A stretch of 5,735 nt of DNA, taken from assembly GCA_041669745.1 (NCBI GenBank), contig JBAYAO010000081.1, positions 1-5,735 of the forward strand, read 5' to 3'. A program made the position numbers and the translations under genes. The stretch is from JBAZDV01 sp041669745 (lineage in GTDB: Archaea; Thermoplasmatota; Thermoplasmata; Methanomassiliicoccales; Methanomethylophilaceae). The notes below the pieces were generated by a model, which made no database searches, was not told where the DNA came from, and saw nothing but the letters and a program-made list of their open reading frames with translations. Positions within the stretch are counted from its first letter, which is position 1. Every line of letters begins with the position of its first letter. This document shows positions 1 through 4,626 of the stretch, in pieces.

Positions 1-323
1 ACGTTGATCCGGACCTCTGTCTCATGGACCAGGGGATACTGTGTCTCGGACCGGCAACGGTTGGCGGATGCGGTGCCAAATGCACCAGGGTAGGTCAGCC
101 CTGCCGTGGATGCTACGGCCCCACGAAGATCGTCTCGGAACAGGGAGCCTCTATGTTCACAGCGGTCTCATCGCTGTTCCCGGTGCTCGACGACGATCCG
201 AACTGTGGTGAGGATGAGATCATAGACATAATGTCCAGCGTCAAGGACCCGCTCGGGTACTTCTACGCATTCACCATGTCGAAGGCTCTGATCAGAGGTA
301 AGGTTAAAGAAGGAGGTCAGTGA
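1..323 (+). CDS. mvhG: F420-non-reducing [NiFe]-hydrogenase small subunit, C-terminal part (5' partial)
   Basis: This is the last 106 codons of the electron-transferring small subunit; the reading frame is open from base 3 and begins outside the window. The visible part carries the iron-sulphur ligand region of the C-terminal half: cysteines at visible residues 6, 14, 23, 27, 34 and 37, in the pattern C-x7-C-LGPAT-x3-CGAKC-x6-C-RGC-YGP. In this family such cysteines hold the medial and distal clusters that relay electrons from the NiFe site to MvhD and then HdrA. A small subunit lying directly before the large subunit matches the mvhD-G-A order rather than the frhA-D-G-B order of F420-reducing hydrogenases, which supports the Mvh call. 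The TGA stop is 1 nt from the mvhA ATG, so translational coupling is likely. The N-terminal half and proximal-cluster ligands cannot be judged. The protein is expected to be cytoplasmic; no twin-arginine signal can be assessed. Confidence 0.93.
   Translation, partial: VDPDLCLMDQGILCLGPATVGGCGAKCTRVGQPCRGCYGPTKIVSEQGASMFTAVSSLFPVLDDDPNCGEDEIIDIMSSVKDPLGYFYAFTMSKALIRGKVKEGGQ
311..316 (+). promoter_or_regulatory. Ribosome binding site of mvhA, inside the end of mvhG
   Basis: AGGAGG lies 8 nt before the mvhA ATG at 325 and sits inside the last codons of mvhG (encoding E-G-G). It is the strongest Shine-Dalgarno sequence in the window and fixes the mvhA start. Its position within mvhG, with a TGA-A-ATG junction, suggests coupled translation that keeps the two subunits at equal levels. 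Confidence 0.85.
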
Positions 324-324
324 A

Positions 325-1842
325 ATGGCTGGACCTATCATTTGGGATGAGAAAAAGAAAGTAGATTCCAAGAGGATCCTCATCGACCCGATCACTCGTC
401 TCGAGGGACACGGCAAGATCGAGATCTTCCTTGATGACAACGGCAATGTCGAGAACGCCTATTGGCAGGTTCCCGAACTGAGGGGCTTTGAGAGATTCTG
501 CATAGGAAGGAAGGTAACAGAGCTCAATCAGATCACTGCGAGACTCTGCGGTGTATGTCCCGGTGCGCATCATCTCGCTTCAACGAAAGCGATCGACGGA
601 TGCTACAACACCAAACCGACAGACACGGCCTTCCGTCTCAGGGACCTGTTCTACGACGCGCACTTCATGCACAGCCATATTGCGCATTTCTACGCATTGG
701 CGGCACCCGATTTCGTTCTCGGTCCCGGTTCACCGGCGGCCAACAGGACGGTCCTCGGTGTAGTGGGGGCTGTAGGACTCGAACTCGGAGGAGCAGTCCT
801 CAGGGCCCGTTCGAGGGCACAGAAGATACAGGCGATCATCGGCGGTAAGGCTACACACCCTGTAATGGGAGTTCCCGGCGGGGTCTCGACTGCGGTAACC
901 AAGGAACAGCAGCGCGAGATCATCAGCTATGCCGAAGCGCTCGTCGAGTTCGCGAAGACATCGATGGATGTGTTCAACAGTGTCGTCCTCGGGAACAAGG
1001 AGTACGTTGACATAATCGCCAACCCGGACCTGTACTATCAGGAGACCTATCACATGGGACTCGTAGGGAAGGACAATGCCCTTGAGTTCCACGACGGAAA
1101 GGTAAGGGTCGTCGACCAGCAGGGAAAGGAGTTCGTAAAGTACGATCCGTACGACTATCTGGACAATATCGCCGAGGCAGTCGAACCGTGGTCATATGAG
1201 AAGTTCCCCTACCTCAAGAAGGTCGGATACAAGGGAATGCGCTCCGGACCGGATTCGGGTCTGTATCGTGCAAGCCCGCTGTCCAGGATCAATGCGTGTG
1301 ACTGCATCAGTACGCCTGTGGCACAGGAAGAGCTCGAAAGATTCCGCGGATTCTTCAGAGATGCGGGTGTCAAGGGACCGGTTCAGTTCACGCTTGCGAC
1401 GCACTGGGCGAGGATCATAGAACTGATCTACTCTGCGGAGCACTGTCTCGAGAACGCACAGAACCCCGATCTGACCAACAGCGACATAAAACAGAAGGAC
1501 ATAGTTCCAGGCGGACGCGGCGTAGGCTGCGTGGAGGCTCCGAGAGGTACCCTTACGCACGACTACACCTGTGACGAGGACGGAATAGTCACATCATGTA
1601 ACATGGTTGTCGGAACCACCAACAACAACGGTCCCATCAATGTCGATGTTGCCAATGTCGCAAAGGCCCTGATCCACAATTTCGAGGTATCCCCGGGATT
1701 GCTGAACATGGTCGAGATGGCATTCAGGGCGTACGATCCGTGCAATTCATGTGCGACCCACAGTCTGCCCGGGCAGATGCCTCTGACGGCTGTCATAAGG
1801 AATCACGACGGTACCTTGTACGACACGGTCACGCGTGACTAA
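325..1842 (+). CDS. mvhA: F420-non-reducing [NiFe]-hydrogenase large (catalytic) subunit
   Basis: This 505-residue catalytic subunit splits H2 at a NiFe(CN)2CO centre. Both cysteine pairs that bind nickel and iron are present: RLCGVCPGAHH (C75, C78) and DPCNSCATH (C473, C476). The conserved N-terminal RLEGH (R25-H29) and the EAPRGTL loop (E404-R407) near the active site are also intact. After H479 there is a 26-residue tail, which in this family is removed by a dedicated endopeptidase once nickel is inserted; no such protease gene is in the window. Both metal-binding pairs are on one polypeptide with ordinary cysteine codons. It is therefore not the selenocysteine or split VhuA/VhuU form known from Methanococcales. 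Electrons go through MvhG and MvhD to heterodisulfide reductase. No mvhB polyferredoxin gene follows, unlike the mvhDGAB cluster of Methanothermobacter. The RBS at 311-316 supports the ATG start. The main alternative, FrhA, is unlikely from gene order. Confidence 0.95.
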   Translation: MAGPIIWDEKKKVDSKRILIDPITRLEGHGKIEIFLDDNGNVENAYWQVPELRGFERFCIGRKVTELNQITARLCGVCPGAHHLASTKAIDGCYNTKPTDTAFRLRDLFYDAHFMHSHIAHFYALAAPDFVLGPGSPAANRTVLGVVGAVGLELGGAVLRARSRAQKIQAIIGGKATHPVMGVPGGVSTAVTKEQQREIISYAEALVEFAKTSMDVFNSVVLGNKEYVDIIANPDLYYQETYHMGLVGKDNALEFHDGKVRVVDQQGKEFVKYDPYDYLDNIAEAVEPWSYEKFPYLKKVGYKGMRSGPDSGLYRASPLSRINACDCISTPVAQEELERFRGFFRDAGVKGPVQFTLATHWARIIELIYSAEHCLENAQNPDLTNSDIKQKDIVPGGRGVGCVEAPRGTLTHDYTCDEDGIVTSCNMVVGTTNNNGPINVDVANVAKALIHNFEVSPGLLNMVEMAFRAYDPCNSCATHSLPGQMPLTAVIRNHDGTLYDTVTRD

Positions 1843-1851
1843 ACGGTTTCA

Positions 1852-1880
1852 GGGGGCATCGCCCCCAATATTTCATTTTC
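1852..1880 (+). terminator. GC hairpin plus T-rich tail after mvhA
   Basis: Ten bases after the mvhA stop is a perfect 6-bp all-GC stem (GGGGGC, loop ATC, GCCCCC; 1852-1866), followed by an AT-rich stretch with short T runs (AATATTTCATTTTC, to 1880). It resembles an intrinsic terminator and would close the hydrogenase operon. Archaeal termination depends mainly on U-runs, and these are short and interrupted, so it may instead act as a 3'-end stabiliser or processing point and allow some read-through into the next gene. Confidence 0.55.
1867..1873 (+). promoter_or_regulatory. Possible TATA box for the small membrane-protein gene
   Basis: AATATTT is centred 30 nt before the ATG at 1900, immediately downstream of the GC stem. 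This spacing would give a transcription start within a few bases of the start codon. The same bases also form the T-rich tail of the putative mvhA terminator, so a promoter role is weakly supported. Confidence 0.25.
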
Positions 1881-1899
1881 AAAGAGGCGAGCATCAATA

Positions 1900-2376
1900 A
1901 TGTCGGCGTCTCGAGTTCATATAAACGGAAGGGCGATCGGCATACTGTCGGCCATGCTGGGAACAGTGGCGGTGTTCTGCGTATTCACCGCATGGGTCAC
2001 CATCGATCCGGAAGGTGTTACATATACAGGCTGGGAGATCTTTCGAAAAGGTTCTGCGGGTTTCTATGAGCATGACGTTCCGATCTACATAATGATATGT
2101 GGAGTGGCAGCGGCATTCCTGGGGATATCGGAGTCACTGAGTAAAGGTCCGGGACGGATACTCGGTCTTTTGGTGATAACATGCGGTGCGGTGATCATGA
2201 TATCTCCAAGTGTCTTCTACTATGATAATTTCGTAAGGGATCTGATGTATCAGTGGGATTGGACGAAGATTGTGGATACATACGAGGCGCGTTCAGGCAT
2301 CATAATTACGGAGATAACCGGGATCGCTCTGGCTGTATTAGGTGCCGTCCAGGTGCAGATGCACGGAAAAGATTAG
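1900..2376 (+). CDS. Hypothetical small four-helix membrane protein
   Basis: I do not recognise the family of this 158-residue protein. It is mostly hydrophobic, with four likely membrane segments at about residues 11-32, 60-77, 86-105 and 133-152. A polar loop (about 33-59, with acidic and aromatic residues) separates helices 1 and 2, and a second (about 106-132, rich in Y, W, D and R) separates helices 3 and 4. With a basic N-terminus, both ends would face the cytoplasm and both loops the outside. There are no obvious catalytic motifs, lipobox or metal-binding cluster. The ATG at 1900 is preceded by a weak GAGGCG (1884-1889). It follows mvhA by 57 nt but is separated by a GC hairpin, so a functional link to the hydrogenase is not established. 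It ends with TAG and stops 2 bp from the stop of the convergent phosphoesterase gene. Confidence 0.72.
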   Translation: MSASRVHINGRAIGILSAMLGTVAVFCVFTAWVTIDPEGVTYTGWEIFRKGSAGFYEHDVPIYIMICGVAAAFLGISESLSKGPGRILGLLVITCGAVIMISPSVFYYDNFVRDLMYQWDWTKIVDTYEARSGIIITEITGIALAVLGAVQVQMHGKD

Positions 2377-2378
2377 GT

Positions 2379-3143
2379 TCAGGGTCTCTTCTCTTCTCTG
2401 TATCTTTTTCCCTTGATCATCAGATCGGACCTTTTTCCCAAATTCACACCATCCAACAGATATATGCACGAATTGGGAAGATCAAGGGTTCCGCTGTTCA
2501 TCATCGGTCCGAGAAATTTCTCATCGAACACATTCACGGGTGAACCGCCCAGTATCCTGTTGAAGGCCGGCATTATTATGAATGATTTAGGGCAAGGATC
2601 AAATTTACCGTTATTCGGGATAAAATCACCTTTTACCCAGCAAGGTTCCGTCATCTGCTTGCCTATACCGTCCTTGAACATCACCGAAGGATGGTTATGT
2701 GCCATCACCAACATCTTGGACCCCATAACTATTTCCGACGGCCAGGTGTGTCCGTGTATGTATCCGACACCGTCGAGCACCATGCCGGACGCAGGTCTTA
2801 TTTTCACCCTCGACGGGAGGAATTCTTCGATGTTGGTATCGTGGTTCCCTCTGACGATATCGATGATATCGAATCGTTCCAACAGACTTTCAAAGAAATC
2901 CGGAATCTCCCTGTACTCCTGTTTCGACGATCCCGGAACGGAATCCTTCACATCCCCAAGCACTATGAGACGGTTGCAGTCCCTCCCTGATTCGATGATA
3001 CAGTCGAGCATATCCTTCGTTCTGGAGACGACGTGAAAGCCCTTCTTCATAAGGTGGGATTCGATGCCTATATGCAAGTCTGCGATCACCAGGGAATCGT
3101 CGACCCTGAGTGCAGGCACGGAGTATATCGGTTGAATGTCCAT
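2379..3143 (-). CDS. SbcD/Mre11-related archaeal metallophosphoesterase
   Basis: This 254-residue protein has the full calcineurin-like metallophosphoesterase signature in order: ADLHIG (D22, H24), LGDVKD (G63, D64), RGNHD (N100, H101, D102), HGH (H130-H132) and AHNHPS (H149, H151). These residues bind two metal ions, typically Mn. The C-terminal segment with PAFNRILGGSPVN (about 192-204) is characteristic of the archaeal SbcD-related family of stand-alone phosphoesterases. No nuclease capping domain or Rad50 partner is present, so it is not a true Mre11 or SbcD, and its substrate is unknown. The polar tail is rich in K and R. The ATG is 4 nt after the nnr stop, and the RBS overlaps that stop, so the two genes are almost certainly co-transcribed and coupled. 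No signal peptide is visible, so it should be cytoplasmic. Confidence 0.88.
   Translation of the reverse strand: MDIQPIYSVPALRVDDSLVIADLHIGIESHLMKKGFHVVSRTKDMLDCIIESGRDCNRLIVLGDVKDSVPGSSKQEYREIPDFFESLLERFDIIDIVRGNHDTNIEEFLPSRVKIRPASGMVLDGVGYIHGHTWPSEIVMGSKMLVMAHNHPSVMFKDGIGKQMTEPCWVKGDFIPNNGKFDPCPKSFIIMPAFNRILGGSPVNVFDEKFLGPMMNSGTLDLPNSCIYLLDGVNLGKRSDLMIKGKRYREEKRP
2386..2436 (+). terminator. Pyrimidine-rich tract that may end + strand transcription
   Basis: Just after the membrane-protein stop, the + strand has a CT-rich run (CTCTTCTCTTCTCTG) and two T5 runs at 2405-2409 and 2432-2436, each in the context CTTTTTCCC. U-rich stretches are the core signal for archaeal termination. The tract lies inside the 3' end of the opposite-strand phosphoesterase, where it encodes a basic, lysine- and arginine-rich tail, so the base bias may simply reflect that coding sequence. 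Confidence 0.3.
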
Positions 3144-3147
3144 CCTG

Positions 3148-3153
3148 TCACCT
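3148..3153 (-). promoter_or_regulatory. Ribosome binding site of the phosphoesterase gene, overlapping the nnr stop
   Basis: On the - strand AGGTGA includes the nnr TGA stop codon and lies 4 nt before the phosphoesterase ATG (AGGTGACAGGATG). This fixes the start at 3143 and implies that ribosomes finishing nnr can reinitiate on the next gene. Confidence 0.7.
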
Positions 3154-4536
3154 GATATGATCCTTCAGCACCCGACCGATGTCGTCTATGAGATCGGGTG
3201 CGGTCATACCGTATGAGAATTCTTCGAATGCTTTCTCTCCCGCCTTCCCGCATATATAAGTACCGACGCATCCGGAATCGAAAGGGTCCATGCCTTTGGC
3301 AAGAAGGCCGGCTATTATTCCGGCCAGGGCATCTCCGGTGCCGCCGACGGTCATTGCAGACGTCCCGGAGATGTTCTTCCTGGTACGTTCACCATCGGTC
3401 ACGACATCGGTGGCACCCTTCAGAACGATCACGGCCTTGTTCTTCAGGGCAAAATCGGCGATCATCTCTTCGTCGCCGGTACACCCCAGAAGTTTCCTCA
3501 TCTCCATACGATGCGGGGTGAATACGACTGGCATCTGAAAGTCGATCTTTGCGGAGCCTATCGCATTGATGCCGTCCGCATCGATGACCATCGGTCTTTT
3601 ACATTTTTCAACGAAATTCCTGACAGCGTTCCTGGTGTCTTCATCCGTTCCCAATCCGGGGCCGATAAGCACGGCATCCGTCTCGTTTGAAAGTTCCAGC
3701 AGATGCGGGACATCTTCTTTCGACAGTATTTCTCCCGGAAGTTTATGCATTATGAAAGAAGGTGACATCGATGCGATCGGTATGAAACAGGATTCAGGCG
3801 TTGCTATCCTGACGAGGTCATCGCCTACGCGCAAGGCAGCCATTGCTGCCATCGCAGGTGCGCCGACATAAGGACCGCCGCCGATTACAAGTAGTCTGCC
3901 GTTCTGACCTTTGTGTCCGTTTCTATCGGGGATGGGATATCTGAGCATATCTCCAGGACCTATGAAGGTCATCGCATCATCGGGTATGCCGATGTCTGCG
4001 ATGATGATGGAGCCGCAATTATCCGGGGTCATGCCCTCTTTGACATCGTGGAAGGTGACTGTGATATTCGGTTTTATACAGGTATCCGTTCCGAATCCCG
4101 AAGGTACATCGCATGCTATCACGATCTTTTTCGATCCGTTCACGGCATCTATGTATCCGAGGTAGGGCTCTTTCGGTGTTCCGATGATCCCGGTTCCCAA
4201 TACACAGTCCACTATGATATCGTAATCAGTCAGATCGATATCCTCGAACCGTACAGTTTTTTCCGAAAGCTTGGCATATTGTCTCTTGGCAGCAGGGGAT
4301 TTGGGTTCGGACAGTATCGCTACGGTGAAGGGAACATCCGTAAGTGCATTCGCTGCAGAGAATCCGTCGCCACCGTTGTTTCCGCTTCCGCAGACGAAGA
4401 CGATCTTTCTCCCAGAGTATATCTCAAGGATAAGATCGGCCAGGGCTCGTCCTGCATTATCCATCAACGTATCGACGCCGATACCCAAACATTCTGAGTT
4501 CGCGTCCAATACCTTGGAGTCCAACAAGGAGATCAT
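3148..4536 (-). CDS. nnr: Bifunctional NAD(P)H-hydrate epimerase / ADP-dependent NAD(P)H-hydrate dehydratase
   Basis: This 462-residue enzyme repairs NADHX and NADPHX, the hydrated and inactive forms of the nicotinamide cofactors. The N-terminal YjeF_N domain (about 1-200) epimerises the R and S forms. It shows NAGRALAD (27-34), the glycine loop CGSGNNGGDGF (49-59), D110 in the likely K+-binding loop, and DVPSGFGTD (143-151). The C-terminal ribokinase-like domain (about 205-460) uses ADP to dehydrate the S form. It shows KGQNGRLLVIGGG (209-221), GPGLG (292-296), DADGINAI (319-326), TPHRMEM (340-346), LKGATDVV (372-379) and GGTGDALAG (398-406), with D402 the likely catalytic base. Both domains appear complete, and the length is normal for archaeal members. 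There is no Shine-Dalgarno before the ATG; a TATA-like box about 25 nt upstream suggests a leaderless message. It is the first gene of a two-gene unit with the phosphoesterase. Confidence 0.94.
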   Translation of the reverse strand: MISLLDSKVLDANSECLGIGVDTLMDNAGRALADLILEIYSGRKIVFVCGSGNNGGDGFSAANALTDVPFTVAILSEPKSPAAKRQYAKLSEKTVRFEDIDLTDYDIIVDCVLGTGIIGTPKEPYLGYIDAVNGSKKIVIACDVPSGFGTDTCIKPNITVTFHDVKEGMTPDNCGSIIIADIGIPDDAMTFIGPGDMLRYPIPDRNGHKGQNGRLLVIGGGPYVGAPAMAAMAALRVGDDLVRIATPESCFIPIASMSPSFIMHKLPGEILSKEDVPHLLELSNETDAVLIGPGLGTDEDTRNAVRNFVEKCKRPMVIDADGINAIGSAKIDFQMPVVFTPHRMEMRKLLGCTGDEEMIADFALKNKAVIVLKGATDVVTDGERTRKNISGTSAMTVGGTGDALAGIIAGLLAKGMDPFDSGCVGTYICGKAGEKAFEEFSYGMTAPDLIDDIGRVLKDHIR

Positions 4537-4556
4537 GCGCTGTAATCGACCGCGCG

Positions 4557-4565
4557 ATTATAAAT
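4557..4565 (-). promoter_or_regulatory. TATA box for nnr, predicted leaderless
   Basis: On the - strand ATTTATAAT is centred 25 nt before the nnr ATG (4536). In archaea transcription begins about 25-27 nt after the TATA centre, so the transcript should begin at or next to the start codon. No Shine-Dalgarno sequence is found between box and ATG (the spacer is GC-rich, CGCGCGGTCGATTACAGCGC), which fits a leaderless message. The TFB recognition site would fall at about 4566-4572, inside one arm of the adjacent inverted repeat. Confidence 0.6.
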
Positions 4566-4566
4566 A

Positions 4567-4581
4567 CCGTCACTTTGACGG
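4567..4581. promoter_or_regulatory. Operator-like inverted repeat in the divergent promoter region
   Basis: CCGTCA-CTT-TGACGG is a perfect 6-bp inverted repeat with a 3-nt centre. It abuts the upstream side of the nnr TATA box and lies 12 nt before the AT-rich box of the rightward gene. ACCGGT, a second short palindrome, follows at 4582-4587. The position suggests a binding site for a dimeric regulator that could block TFB at the nnr promoter, or act on both promoters. The regulator is not identifiable. A 6-bp repeat can arise by chance. Confidence 0.4.
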
Positions 4582-4593
4582 ACCGGTGAACGC

Positions 4594-4607
4594 AATATGT
4601 AAATATT
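4594..4607 (+). promoter_or_regulatory. Likely TATA region for the exported-protein gene
   Basis: AATATGTAAATATT is the only AT-rich element ahead of the GTG at 4627. Depending on which part is the box, its centre is 23-29 nt before the start codon. No usable Shine-Dalgarno is present; AGGA at 4622-4625 is only 1 nt from the GTG. A leaderless or nearly leaderless transcript is therefore likely, mirroring nnr on the other side. Confidence 0.45.
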
Positions 4608-4626
4608 GAAAGTACCAAACTAGGAT

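Noticed and set aside
1192..1560. Antisense open frames within mvhA, also at 730-1092.
   Set aside because: mvhA is fully conserved in its own frame, and the antisense translations are arginine-rich and low in recognisable structure, typical of shadows.
2854..2876. Near-direct repeat of GATATCGAT/GATATCGAA.
   Set aside because: It falls in the phosphoesterase coding sequence for the segment F-D-I-I-D-I-V just before the GNHD motif, so the repetition follows from alternating Asp and Ile codons.
2374..3036. TAG at the end of the four-helix membrane-protein gene could be read as pyrrolysine, since the same frame stays open for about 219 more codons.
   Set aside because: The extension is wholly antisense to a phosphoesterase with every catalytic motif intact, and such open antisense frames are common opposite real genes. 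The extension shows no membrane or domain continuity with the first 158 residues. Peptides beyond residue 158 would reopen the question.
3913..4497. Long open frames on the + strand opposite nnr (also 3566-3871 and 3198-3521).
   Set aside because: They lie opposite a complete two-domain Nnr with all expected motifs, and their translations have no recognisable domain; they are shadows of codon bias.
4606..4626. Read-through of the TAG at 4621 to extend the exported protein upstream.
   Set aside because: Only a TTG at 4606 could start it, the frame meets TAA at 4600, and the extension would place five extra residues before a normal lysine-led signal segment.
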